Origin: Actinoplanes sp. L3-i22
Lineage (GTDB): Bacteria; Actinomycetota; Actinomycetes; Mycobacteriales; Micromonosporaceae
NCBI RefSeq assembly: GCF_019704555.1
Contig: NZ_AP024745.1
Coordinates: forward strand, 8,502,501-8,566,500
Length of the DNA stretch: 64,000 nt
Reading direction: 5' to 3'
The position numbers and the translations under genes are program-made. Positions 32,701 through 40,784 of this stretch are shown in pieces; position 1 is the first letter of the stretch, and each line of letters starts with the position of its first letter. The notes beneath the pieces were generated by a model, which was not told the origin of the DNA, did not search any database, and worked only from the letters and a program-made list of their open reading frames with translations.

Positions 32701-33163
32701 GCAGGTAGCCCGGGTCGTCGGTGCGGTGCCGGACCGGGGCCTGCTGGACCCAGTCGGGGAAGCCGCCGTTGCGGCTCTCGGCGTGCACCCAGGGCCCGAT
32801 CCGGAGCACCACGTCCAGGCCGATCTCGACGGCCAGGTCGACGAACGCGGCGACGTCCAGGTTGTCGTCGAACCGGTACTCCCCCGGGGCGGGCGAGTGG
32901 TGCAGCCAGAAGACGTAGCTGGCCACGACGGTGACGCCGCCGGCCTTCATCTGCCGCAGGCGCTCGGCCCAGCGCTGCCGGGGGACGCGGCTGTAGTGCA
33001 TCTCGCCGGAGACCGGGATGACCGGCGTGCCGTCCTTGATCAGGTAGCGGTTGGTCAGGGACAGGCCCGGGCGGGCGTCCTCGGTGTTGCTCATCCGTGG
33101 CCTGCGCAGCGGCGTCGTCCACGGCTGGTGGCGAACGGAGAGTGGCTCCGTTTGATTGGGCAC
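29765..33163 (-). CDS. GH35 beta-galactosidase fused to galactose-1-phosphate uridylyltransferase
   Basis: 1132 residues from a GTG preceded by AGAGGGG. Residues 35-750 are a complete GH35 enzyme: VIPVSGEMHYSRVPRQRW, acid/base E183 in IQIENELY, nucleophile E291 in TCELAGG, then beta domains. Residues 751-1132 are a complete GalT beginning MTAEPAPRHRVRKTSRRMADG, with YDPLTGEWIAMASHR and the HPH958GQ nucleophile motif. The protein would split galactosides and convert galactose 1-phosphate to UDP-galactose. The junction Met codon is written ATGA. No galK or galE lies nearby. Divergent from the ABC genes and flanked by LacI operators. Confidence 0.9.
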   Translation of the reverse strand: MPNQTEPLSVRHQPWTTPLRRPRMSNTEDARPGLSLTNRYLIKDGTPVIPVSGEMHYSRVPRQRWAERLRQMKAGGVTVVASYVFWLHHSPAPGEYRFDDNLDVAAFVDLAVEIGLDVVLRIGPWVHAESRNGGFPDWVQQAPVRHRTDDPGYLRLVEEFFAAVGGNVGERFGDVLGIQIENELYTQPEHLRTLKRMAREAGMSAPIWTATAWDSAELPDQEVLPLYGGYGDGFWVDSDAPWAPNFRDHYFFSHVWDDPGIGADVRRAQNIEAAKGGPRTPSADFPAATCELAGGMATAYHRRPRPSALDVATIAHCKIGNGSAWQGYYMYTGGTNPPGELQESHATGYPNDLPRLGYDFHAPIGEAGALAASHAELRRQHAFLAAFGGRLAEMPSSLPDVRPNGVEDSETLRWALRSDGTSGFLFVAWHQPHFPLDTYRGARFRVNLDDQTLEFPSRPVDIPAGTLARWPVNLTAGGVRIAWATASALTLLPGAVPTLVLLAEAGIPVSLAVSDQDPQDLAPGLEPIRIETGTGVLDVLVLPAATADSVWVREEPVRRVLLSDDELQWDTSGKLLVKTASIASVRAYDPAARAFADVVVAPVHAPVTVDVPVTELRAATAVPAEYGKHDGRASAPSRDAFDEHAAVWRLRLPDWAADPEHDALLRIDWAGDAGELRIDGVTVTDRFWDGSRWQVNLIDAGYRTGAAVTLHLLPLATVSRVSVPEDARDRLVDAGSQLLAIDAIRVVGRSMTAEPAPRHRVRKTSRRMADGREIIYFDDTEPYVSGAATRQAADTRPLPSAEEVLKGGAQVRYDPLTGEWIAMASHRNDRTFLPPADQDPLAPTMPGGFPTEIAEADYDVVVFENRFPAFSPRNGGSDAFVDGDPLWPVRPANGRTEVVCFSSAPQGSFGSLTAHRARTVLEAWADRTAELGRQPGVEHVFVFENRGREIGVTLSHPHGQIYAFPFVPPKAARMLSMARAHRERTGRNLFRDILDAERRAGTRIVASTRHWTAYVPAAARWPVEVHLAPHRDVPDLPALTDIERDDLARIYLDVLGRLDRYFPDSSPLPYIAGVHQAPVHEGRDEFRLHLQVFSVLRAPGKLKYLAGVESAMASWISDTTPEKIAARLREVA
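31406..31428 (+). repeat. Dispersed 20-bp element, copy 2, inside the GH35 coding region
   Basis: These 23 bases are identical to 58013-58035. On the coding strand they give TASIASVR-type codons including ATT and GCT, which are unusual here. Confidence 0.7.
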
Positions 33164-33186
33164 GAGAACCCCTCTTTCCGTTAGGA

Positions 33187-33202
33187 CTGTAACCGGTCAC
33201 AG
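33187..33202. promoter_or_regulatory. LacI-type operator O1
   Basis: CTGTAACCGGTCACAG is a near-perfect palindrome with the CG core typical of LacI-family sites. It lies 23 bases upstream of the GH35-GalT start codon. Confidence 0.8.
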
Positions 33203-33251
33203 GCCGGCAGGCCCGAACGATACACAGGCGTAACGGGTCAGACGCAAGGGC

Positions 33252-33292
33252 TTGACACACGGCCGTAACAGCAGCACTGTAACCGGTCACAG
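33252..33292 (+). promoter_or_regulatory. Promoter of the galactan ABC operon with LacI operator O2
   Basis: TTGACA at 33252-33257 is a perfect -35 box. The second copy of CTGTAACCGGTCACAG (33277-33292) covers the -10 and start region. It is exactly 90 bp from O1, about 8.6 helical turns, so looping by a tetramer is possible but phase is not ideal. Confidence 0.7.
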
Positions 33293-33363
33293 GCACCGAC
33301 TTGAGTCTGCGCCCGTTCCCCCGCTTCTTCTCCCCGGATCAAATGCGATCAAGGAGGATCGAT

Positions 33364-34680
33364 ATGACTAAAAAATTCGCCCCTGTGCTGGCGACCCTCA
33401 CCGCCGCCACCTTGTTTCTCACCACCGCCTGCAGCAGCTCCGGCGACAAGCCCGACGCCGGCAGCACGACCAGCAACGAGAAGGTCGCGCTGACCTACTG
33501 GAGCTGGGCGCCGAACATGGACAAGGTCGTCGAGGGCTGGAACTCCACGCACCCGAACATCCAGGTCACGGTCAACAAGCAGGACGGCGGCGACCCGGCC
33601 GTCACCAAGCTGCTGACCGCGATCAAGGCCGGCAGCGGCGCGCCCGACGTGATGCAGGCCGAGTACCAGAAGATCCCCACCCTGGTCTCCGCCGACGCGC
33701 TCGCCGACATCGCCAAGGACGCCGGCTCGCTCAAGGACAAGTTCCCGTCCGCGGTCTGGAACAGCGTCACCCTGGGCGGCGACGCGGTCTACGGCGTCCC
33801 GCAGGACTCCGGCCCGCTGATGTTCTTCTACCGCTCGGACGTCTTCGAGAAGAACGGCCTGCAGGCGCCGAAGACCTGGGACGACTACGCCGCGGCCGCC
33901 GAGAAGATCCACAAGGCGAACGCCAAGCAGTACCTGGGCACCTTCTCGGCGTCCGACGCGGGCCTGTTCGTGGGCCTCGCGCAGCAGGCCGGCGCGTCCT
34001 GGTGGGGCGTGAACGGCGACTCCTGGACCGTCAACATCAACGACGCGGCGAGCCAGAAGGTGGCCTCGTACTGGGGTGGCCTGGTGGAGAAGGGGACCAT
34101 CGACAACAAGCCGATGTACACCCCGGAGTGGAACGCCGCGCTCAACGACGGCTCGCAGGTCGGCTGGGTCTCCGCGGTCTGGGCGCCGGGCGTGCTCGAG
34201 GGCAGCGCCAAGAACACCAAGGGCAAGTGGAAGGCCGCGCCCATGCCGCAGTGGGACACCGCGGCGCCGGCCACCGGTAACTGGGGCGGCTCGGCGACCA
34301 GCGTGACCACCCAGAGCAAGCACCCGAAGGAGGCCACCGAGTTCATCGCGTGGCTGAACAGCGACCCGGCCGCGCTCAAGCTGCTGGCCGGCACGGCCAA
34401 CGTCTACCCGGCCGCGAACGACGCGAGCAGCGTGCTGACCACGCCGCCGGCGTTCTTCTCGGACCAGGCCGACTTCTACAGCATCGCCGCCGAGGCCGGC
34501 AAGACGGCCAAGCCGTTCACCTACGGCCCGAACGTCAACGTCGCGTACAGCGCGTTCAACGACGCCTTCGGCAAGGCCGCCGAGTCGAAGAAGGCGGCCG
34601 CCTTCACCGAGTCGCTCGCGACCGTCCAGAAGGCCACCGTGGACGACATGAAGAACAACGGGTTCACCGTCGCCGGATGA
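33364..34680 (+). CDS. Galacto-oligosaccharide ABC transporter substrate-binding lipoprotein
   Basis: 438 residues. AAGGAGG lies six bases before the ATG. The lipobox is LTTAC at residue 23. Family 1 solute-binding features: LTYWSWAPNMDKVVEGWN, AGSGAPDVMQAEYQKIP and YGVPQDSGPLMFFYR. The two permeases follow. Substrate is inferred to be galactan-derived oligosaccharides because GH35, GalT and two GH53 genes share the locus. Confidence 0.88.
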   Translation: MTKKFAPVLATLTAATLFLTTACSSSGDKPDAGSTTSNEKVALTYWSWAPNMDKVVEGWNSTHPNIQVTVNKQDGGDPAVTKLLTAIKAGSGAPDVMQAEYQKIPTLVSADALADIAKDAGSLKDKFPSAVWNSVTLGGDAVYGVPQDSGPLMFFYRSDVFEKNGLQAPKTWDDYAAAAEKIHKANAKQYLGTFSASDAGLFVGLAQQAGASWWGVNGDSWTVNINDAASQKVASYWGGLVEKGTIDNKPMYTPEWNAALNDGSQVGWVSAVWAPGVLEGSAKNTKGKWKAAPMPQWDTAAPATGNWGGSATSVTTQSKHPKEATEFIAWLNSDPAALKLLAGTANVYPAANDASSVLTTPPAFFSDQADFYSIAAEAGKTAKPFTYGPNVNVAYSAFNDAFGKAAESKKAAAFTESLATVQKATVDDMKNNGFTVAG

Positions 34681-34743
34681 CCTGCGCCGGGCGGGGCGTT
34701 CTCGCGAACGTCCCGCCCGGGCCCTCACAGGAAGGTTTCGGCG

Positions 34744-35712
34744 ATGTCGCTGACCACCACTCTCCCCCGTTCCACCACCGCGGCGGCCGTCACGAAGAAG
34801 CCGGTGCGGGCCCGGCGCGCGCACGTCCCGTACGCCTTCCTCGCCCCCGGCCTGCTGCTGTTCACGCTGTTCCTGGCCGCCCCGATCGTCTACGCCGGCT
34901 ACCTGAGCCTGCGCAAGGTGAAGGTCAGCGGCCTCGGCCTGGGCGCGAAGTCCCGCACCGAGGTGTGGGCCGGGCTCGGCAACTACACCCGCTCGATGAC
35001 CGACCCGGAGTGGCTGCCCAGCGTCTACCGGATCCTCGGGTACGGCCTGGTCGTGGTCCCGGCCATGCTCGGCCTGGCGCTGCTGATGGCGCTGCTGCTG
35101 GACGCGAACCGGACCCGCGCCGGGATCGGCGGCTTCGCCCGGATCTCGATCTTCCTGCCGTACGCGGTGCCGGCCGTGGTCGCCTCGCTGCTCTGGGGCT
35201 TCCTCTACCTGCCCCGGGTCAGCCCGTTCGTCTACGTCCTGGACAAGTTCGGGATCGGCTCGCCCGAGCTGCTCTCCTCGTCCTGGGTGCTCTACGCGGT
35301 CGCCAACGTGGCGGTCTGGGGCGGCACCGGCTTCAACATGATCGTCCTCTACACCGCGCTGAAGGCCGTGCCGACCAGCCTGTACGAGTCGGCCCGGATC
35401 GACGGCGCGTCCGAGCTGGCGATCGCCTGGCGCATCAAGATCCCGATCGTGATGCCGTCGCTGATCATGACGTTCGTCTTCTCGATGATCGCCACCCTGC
35501 AGGTGTTCGCCGAGCCGATGACGCTCAAGCCGCTGAGCAACACGATCTCGTTCACCTGGACCCCGCTGATGAAGGTCTACCGGGACGCGTTCGTCCGCAA
35601 CGACATCTACTCCGCGGCCGCCACCTCGGTGGTCATCGCGGTCGCCACGTTCATCCTGTCCTTCGGCTTCCTGAAGCTCGTCGGGCGCCGGGCCTTCAAC
35701 CAGGAGGACTGA
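34744..35712 (+). CDS. ABC transporter permease (MalF type), galactan locus
   Basis: 322 residues; six membrane segments from FLAPGLLLFTLFLAAPIVYAG, EAA loop YESARIDGASELAIAWRIKIP. Ends three bases before the next permease. No ATPase gene is present, so a shared MsiK/UgpC-type ATPase is expected. Confidence 0.9.
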   Translation: MSLTTTLPRSTTAAAVTKKPVRARRAHVPYAFLAPGLLLFTLFLAAPIVYAGYLSLRKVKVSGLGLGAKSRTEVWAGLGNYTRSMTDPEWLPSVYRILGYGLVVVPAMLGLALLMALLLDANRTRAGIGGFARISIFLPYAVPAVVASLLWGFLYLPRVSPFVYVLDKFGIGSPELLSSSWVLYAVANVAVWGGTGFNMIVLYTALKAVPTSLYESARIDGASELAIAWRIKIPIVMPSLIMTFVFSMIATLQVFAEPMTLKPLSNTISFTWTPLMKVYRDAFVRNDIYSAAATSVVIAVATFILSFGFLKLVGRRAFNQED

Positions 35713-35715
35713 CAC

Positions 35716-36576
35716 ATGACCACGGTGTCCCCGCCACGGCCGATCAGGCGTAGGAACAGCAAGATTGCCACCACCCTGCTCCTGCTCGGGGCGGCGTACT
35801 GCCTGTTCCCGGTCATCTGGGTGCTGATCGCGTCGAGCAAGAGCTCCGGCGAGCTGTTCTCCACGTTCACCCTCGCCCCGAGCACCCACCTGTTCGACAA
35901 CCTGGCCGACCTGAGCAACTACCGGGACGGCCTGTACTGGCGGTGGATGTTCAACACCGCCCTGTACGCCGGTGTCGGCGCGGCCGTCTCCACGTTCATC
36001 TCGGCGATGAGCGGCTACGCCCTGGCCAAGTTCGACTTCCCGGGCAAGGGTTTCGTGTTCAACGTGATCCTGGCCGGCGTGCTGGTGCCGGGCGTCATCC
36101 TGGCCATCCCGCAGTACCTGCTGCTGGCCAAGATCGGCCTGACCAACACCTACTGGGCGGTGCTGCTGCCCAGCTTCATCAGCCCGTACGGCATCTACCT
36201 GGCCCGGATCTTCGCGGCCGCGGCGGTGCCGTCGGAGATCCTGGAGGCGTCCCGGATCGACGGGGCCGGCGACTGGCGCACCTTCGCCCGGGTGGTCATC
36301 CCGATGATGCGCACCGGCCTGGTGACCGTGTTCCTGTTCCAGTTCGTGGCGATCTGGAACAACTTCATGCTGCCGTACATCATGCTCGGCAACGACAAGC
36401 TCTATCCGCTGACCGTGGGGCTGAACGGGCTGCTCAACCAGGGCGCCAGCCAGCCGTCGATGTACATCGCGGTGGTGACCGGCGCGCTGGTGTCGATCGT
36501 CCCGCTGATCGCCCTGTTCCTCACGCTCCAGCGGTACTGGCAGGTCGACCTGGCCGCCGGTGGAGTGAAGGCGTAA
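35716..36576 (+). CDS. ABC transporter permease (MalG type), galactan locus
   Basis: 286 residues; six membrane segments and EAA loop EASRIDGAGDWRTFARVVIP. The regulator gene begins five bases after its stop, so all four genes form one transcript. Confidence 0.9.
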   Translation: MTTVSPPRPIRRRNSKIATTLLLLGAAYCLFPVIWVLIASSKSSGELFSTFTLAPSTHLFDNLADLSNYRDGLYWRWMFNTALYAGVGAAVSTFISAMSGYALAKFDFPGKGFVFNVILAGVLVPGVILAIPQYLLLAKIGLTNTYWAVLLPSFISPYGIYLARIFAAAAVPSEILEASRIDGAGDWRTFARVVIPMMRTGLVTVFLFQFVAIWNNFMLPYIMLGNDKLYPLTVGLNGLLNQGASQPSMYIAVVTGALVSIVPLIALFLTLQRYWQVDLAAGGVKA

Positions 36577-36581
36577 AGACT

Positions 36582-37613
36582 ATGATCCCGAACGTGTCGT
36601 CGCGCAAACGCCCAACGATCCGCGACGTCGCTCGCGAGGCCGGGGTGTCGTATGCGACCGTCTCGCGGGTCCTGAACGGGCGCGACTGGGTCAGCCCGGA
36701 AGCCGTGCGCTCGGTCCGGGACGCGATCTCCCGGACCGGGTACACCACCAACCAGCACGCCCGGTCCCTGGCCACCGGGCGCTCCGGGTCGATCGCGTTC
36801 CTGCTGACCGAGCCGCAGCACCTGCTCTTCGAGGACCCGAACTTCTCGGTGCTGCTGCGCGGGGTGGCCCAGGCGCTCTCCGACCGGGAGCAGACCCTGA
36901 TCCTGATGATCGCGTCCACCCCCGAGGAGCGCAGCCGGACGATCGCGTTCCTCAACGGTGGCCACGTCGACGGCGTGCTGCTGGTCTCCCCGCACTCCGG
37001 TGACCCGCTGCTCAAGCAGCTGGTCGCCGCGCAGGTCCCGATCGTGGCCTGCGGCCGGGTGCTGGGCCTGGAGGACCTGATGAGCTCGGTCTCGGCCGAC
37101 GACCGGGCCGGGGCGCGATCCGCCACCGAGCACCTGATCGCGGCCGGCCGCCGGCGGATCGCCACCATCACCGGGCCGCTGGACACCTCCGGCGGCGTCG
37201 ACCGGCTGTCCGGTTACACCGACGCGCTGATGGCCCACGGCCTGCCGATCGACCAGGACCTGATCGTGCACGGCAACTGGCGGCGGGAGAGCGGCGCGAC
37301 CGGCATGCGGACGCTGCTCGACCGGGCGCCGGACGTGGACGCGGTGTTCGCCGCGTCGGACGCGATCGCCGCGGCCGCCCTGCCGGTGCTGCGCGACGCC
37401 GGGCGGTCGGTGCCCGGTGACGTCCGGGTCGTCGGCTTCGACGACTCCGGGCTGGCGGCGACGACCGAGCCGCCGCTGACCACGGTCCGTCAGCCGCTCG
37501 AACGCATCAGCGAGGAGATGGTCCGGCTCCTCGTGGACGTGATCAACGGCCGTACGCCGCTCTCCATCACCGTGCCGACCAGCCTGGTCCTGCGAAGCTC
37601 CTCCCCCGCCTGA
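36582..37613 (+). CDS. LacI-family repressor of the galactan locus
   Basis: 343 residues. The helix-turn-helix and hinge are RPTIRDVAREAGVSYATVSRVLNGR followed by HARSLATGRSGSIAF; the rest is the periplasmic-binding-like ligand domain ending in VVGFDDSGLAATTEPPLTTVRQP. Because it is the last gene of the operon under O2, it should repress its own synthesis. The inducer is probably galactose or a galacto-oligosaccharide. ATG at 36582 or GTG at 36594 may be the start. Confidence 0.9.
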   Translation: MIPNVSSRKRPTIRDVAREAGVSYATVSRVLNGRDWVSPEAVRSVRDAISRTGYTTNQHARSLATGRSGSIAFLLTEPQHLLFEDPNFSVLLRGVAQALSDREQTLILMIASTPEERSRTIAFLNGGHVDGVLLVSPHSGDPLLKQLVAAQVPIVACGRVLGLEDLMSSVSADDRAGARSATEHLIAAGRRRIATITGPLDTSGGVDRLSGYTDALMAHGLPIDQDLIVHGNWRRESGATGMRTLLDRAPDVDAVFAASDAIAAAALPVLRDAGRSVPGDVRVVGFDDSGLAATTEPPLTTVRQPLERISEEMVRLLVDVINGRTPLSITVPTSLVLRSSSPA

Positions 37614-37712
37614 TCTTTCTCGGGCCCCCTGGGGGCCGATCTTGGTTGCCCCCTCATCCCGAGATCGGCCTCCGCATCCCCCGTGCGTCCTTTTTGTCCA
37701 CAAAGGAGCATC

Positions 37713-38789
37713 ATGAAGTTAGCTGCATTGATCGCCGCCGGCCTCCTCCTGGTGCCGGCCGCCCCCGCCGCCGCCCACCCCAAGGGCCTCGACATGCGCG
37801 GCGCCGACGTGTCCACGCTGCCCCGCGCACTCGACCTGGGCGCCCGGTTCTACGACGTCCGCGGCCACCGCGCCGACCCCTACGAGATCCTGAAGAAGGC
37901 CGGCGTCAACTACGTCCGGCTGCGCATCTGGAACAACCCGACCAGCGGCTACAATAACAAGGCCGAGGTCGTCGCCCAGGCCCGCGAGGCGCGTAGGCAC
38001 GGCCTCAAGGTGCTGATCGACTTCCACTACTCCGACACCTGGGCCGACCCCGGCAAGCAGTTCATCCCCGCCTCGTGGGCCGGCCACGACCTGGCCCAGC
38101 TGCAGAAGGACGTCTACGACTACACCTACGACGTCTGCAAGGCCACCAGTCCGGACAGCGTGCAGATCGGCAACGAGATCAACACCGGCATGCTCTGGCC
38201 GGAGGGGCAGGTCGTGAACAGCGACTTCGGGCCGCTGGCCAGTCTGCTCAAATCCGGATACAACGCGGCGAAGGCGTGCAACCGGAAGACCCAGGTGCTG
38301 ATCCACACCGCGGACGCCGGGAGCATCGGCGCGGCGCACTGGTTCTACGACGGGATCGCCGCGCAGGGCGTGAAGTGGGACGTCACCGCGCTCTCCTACT
38401 ACTGCATGTGGCACGGCGACCTGACCAACCTGGGCAGCGTGCTGACCGACGTGCAGGCGCGGTACGGCAAGCCCGCGGTGATCGCCGAGACCGCGTACCC
38501 GTACACCACCGAGAACTACGACCACCTCGAGAACATCATCACGTCGGCCGCGCCGTGCGACGGGATCCCCGCCACCCAGCAGGGCCAGGCGACCGAGTTC
38601 ACCCAGGTCCAGGACACCGTGCGCGCGGCCGGCGGGCTCGGGGTCTTCTACTGGGAGCCCACCTGGACCGCGGTCGACGGCAACGGCTGGGACACCGAGG
38701 ACATCGAGAACTCGGGCAACGCCTGGGAGAACATGGCGACCTTCGACGACCACGGGCGGATCAACCCGTACGTCCGCTGGGGTCGTTGA
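37713..38789 (+). CDS. Secreted GH53 endo-beta-1,4-galactanase (copy 1)
   Basis: 358 residues. Signal peptide to about residue 21 (APAAAHP). GH53 blocks: GADVSTLPRALDLG, NYVRLRIWNNP, LKVLIDFHYSDTWADPGKQ, acid/base E155 in QIGNEINTGMLWPEGQ and nucleophile E259 in VIAETAYPYT. It hydrolyses beta-1,4-galactan of pectin and arabinogalactan outside the cell. AAAGGAG precedes the ATG. There is no carbohydrate-binding module. The second copy follows 57 bases later. Confidence 0.92.
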   Translation: MKLAALIAAGLLLVPAAPAAAHPKGLDMRGADVSTLPRALDLGARFYDVRGHRADPYEILKKAGVNYVRLRIWNNPTSGYNNKAEVVAQAREARRHGLKVLIDFHYSDTWADPGKQFIPASWAGHDLAQLQKDVYDYTYDVCKATSPDSVQIGNEINTGMLWPEGQVVNSDFGPLASLLKSGYNAAKACNRKTQVLIHTADAGSIGAAHWFYDGIAAQGVKWDVTALSYYCMWHGDLTNLGSVLTDVQARYGKPAVIAETAYPYTTENYDHLENIITSAAPCDGIPATQQGQATEFTQVQDTVRAAGGLGVFYWEPTWTAVDGNGWDTEDIENSGNAWENMATFDDHGRINPYVRWGR

Positions 38790-38846
38790 TCTTGATCTCC
38801 GGTGCAACCCGGCACCGGTAACCGTTCCTATCCCCGAAGGAGCGAA

Positions 38847-39944
38847 ATGCGGAAATCCCTCATGGCCGTCATCGGAGCCGTCCTCCTGATGCTGGCCTTC
38901 ACCCCCAACCCGGCACACGCCGCGTCCCTGACCATGCTCGGCGCCGACGTCTCGACGCTGCAGCGGACGCTGGACCTCGGCGGCAAGTACTACACCGCCG
39001 CCGGAGCGCAGGCCGACCCCTACGACATCCTCAAGGGCGCCGGCGCGAACTACATGCGGCTGCGGGTCTGGAACAACCCGGCCAGCGGCTACAACAACAA
39101 GGCCAAGGTGCTCCAGCAGGCGAAATCGGTCAAGGCCAAGGGCCTGAAGCTCCTGATCGACTTCCACTACTCGGACACCTGGGCGGACCCCGGCAAGCAG
39201 TACCCGCCGGCGGCCTGGAGCTCGCACTCGCTCGCGACGCTGCAGACCGACGTCTACAACTACACCTACGACGTGTGCACGGCGCTCAAGGCGCAGGGCA
39301 CCACGCCGGACAGCGTGCAGATCGGCAACGAGATCAACGTCGGCATGCTGTGGCCCAAGGGCCAGGTGGTCAACTCCGATTTCAGCGCGCTGGCCAGCCT
39401 GCTCAAGCAGGGTTACAACGCGACCAAGGCCTGCAACAGCAGCACCCAGGTCATGATCCACACGGCCGACGCGGACAGTGACGCGAACGCGCGCTGGTTC
39501 TACGACGGCATCAAGGCGCAGGGTGTCAGCTGGGACATCACCGCGCTCTCCTACTACTGCATGTGGCACGGCACGCTCGCGAACCTGTACAACGTGATCG
39601 CGGACGTGAAGTCCCGCTATGCGAAACCGGTCGTCATCGTCGAGACGGCGTACATGTACACCACCGCCAACGCGGACAGCCAGTCGAACTCGATCCCGGG
39701 CACGACCACGTGCGACGGCCAGGCCGCCACGAAGGCCGGCCAGGGCACCGAGTTCACCTGGATCCAGAACACCGCCCGGAACGCCGGCGCGATCGGCGTC
39801 TTCTACTGGGAGCCGACCTGGTATGCCATCACCGGCAACGGCTGGGACCCGGCGAACATCAACGGGACCGGCGACGGCTGGGACAACATGGCGACCTTCG
39901 ACGCCACCGGCAAGTTCAACTCGTATGTGACCTGGACCGCCTGA
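38847..39944 (+). CDS. Secreted GH53 endo-beta-1,4-galactanase (copy 2)
   Basis: 365 residues, a diverged tandem paralogue of the preceding gene. Signal peptide ends near AHAASL (residue 26). Acid/base E162 in QIGNEINVGMLWPKGQ and nucleophile E266 in VIVETAYMYT are kept. AAGGAG lies six bases before the ATG. Differences cluster in surface loops (extra ALKAQGTTPD near residue 147), so the two copies may prefer different chain lengths or branching. Confidence 0.92.
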   Translation: MRKSLMAVIGAVLLMLAFTPNPAHAASLTMLGADVSTLQRTLDLGGKYYTAAGAQADPYDILKGAGANYMRLRVWNNPASGYNNKAKVLQQAKSVKAKGLKLLIDFHYSDTWADPGKQYPPAAWSSHSLATLQTDVYNYTYDVCTALKAQGTTPDSVQIGNEINVGMLWPKGQVVNSDFSALASLLKQGYNATKACNSSTQVMIHTADADSDANARWFYDGIKAQGVSWDITALSYYCMWHGTLANLYNVIADVKSRYAKPVVIVETAYMYTTANADSQSNSIPGTTTCDGQAATKAGQGTEFTWIQNTARNAGAIGVFYWEPTWYAITGNGWDPANINGTGDGWDNMATFDATGKFNSYVTWTA

Positions 39945-39961
39945 CCCATCCCCGGTAACAC

Positions 39962-39995
39962 CCGGCCCGGCGTTTCCCCGACGCCGGGCCGGTTT
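39962..39995 (+). terminator. Terminator of the galactanase genes
   Basis: Perfect 12-base arms 39962-39973 and 39981-39992 around TTCCCCG, followed by TTTCC. Confidence 0.85.
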
Positions 39996-40171
39996 CCGTC
40001 CCCGCCTCCGCCGAAAGATCAACTTCAAGATCTTTTTTGCCTACGCTGCGGCCAATAACTGATCGTCGCTCCCGCGGGGACCCTTCCGGGCCTCGCAAGG
40101 GCGCGGGGCGCCCAGAACGCGAGACCCTCCAGGGCGACGTCCGCGGGTGGTTGCGGTTCAAAAAAGACCCC

Positions 40172-40639
40172 CTATGCGAGCGGGCGCAGCTCGAAGGCCG
40201 GGTGGCGGTCCGCCTCGGCGACGAAGTCCTCGACCGGGGCGTCCTTGTCCGCGGCGAAGTAGGGCCGGGTCGCGGTGGCGAGGACCAGGTAACGCTTGAG
40301 GACCGGGCCGGCCTCGGCGGGCGACAGCTCCCGGATCGTGTAGTCGGTGCGGGAGCCGCGGCGGGACAGGGTGACCCGGCCGGCGGCGCGGGCGTTGTGC
40401 ACCCAGGAGACCGTGCCGTAGGGCGAGACCAGCCATCGGGGCCGCCCGTCCTCGGCGACCACCGTCGCCGGGTGGGTCAGCGGCCGCCCGGACTTCCGGC
40501 CGACCGTGGTCAACAGGTAGGTGCCGGGCACCAGGCCGGCGCGGACGAACACGCCGAGGATCGAGTCGCCGATGCTGCGCCCGCGGCTGCGGTGGAACTC
40601 CCGGGCCGGACGTGCGCCCTCCGGTGTCGTACCCGTCAT
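40172..40639 (-). CDS. Deazaflavin (F420)-dependent nitroreductase-family protein
   Basis: 155 residues. TTVGRKSGRPLTHPATVVAEDGRPRWLVSPYG and WVHNARAAGRVTLSRRG are the split-barrel motifs of the Ddn/F420-dependent oxidoreductase family. It would use reduced F420 for an unknown substrate. A single gene; the 170 bases between it and the galactanase terminator hold no gene I can support. Confidence 0.85.
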   Translation of the reverse strand: MTGTTPEGARPAREFHRSRGRSIGDSILGVFVRAGLVPGTYLLTTVGRKSGRPLTHPATVVAEDGRPRWLVSPYGTVSWVHNARAAGRVTLSRRGSRTDYTIRELSPAEAGPVLKRYLVLATATRPYFAADKDAPVEDFVAEADRHPAFELRPLA

Positions 40640-40784
40640 GACTGCCCCTCCTCGCGTCGCCGGTGGTCGGTCCAGCGTGGAACGCGAGGCGGGGCCGGGT
40701 CAACGGGCGCGCTGACCCGCCGTACCGTCGCAGGCAGTGAAGCGTGCGGGCGGCGCTGCCGCAGCGGCGCCGCCCGCGGTGCGG

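Noticed and set aside
29897..33184. 1095-codon frame antisense to GH35-GalT
   Set aside because: Shadow of a highly biased coding strand; composition is unlike a real protein.
34350..35753. Second plus-strand frame overlapping the ABC permease
   Set aside because: Out-of-frame shadow of the permease gene with arginine/glycine-rich composition.
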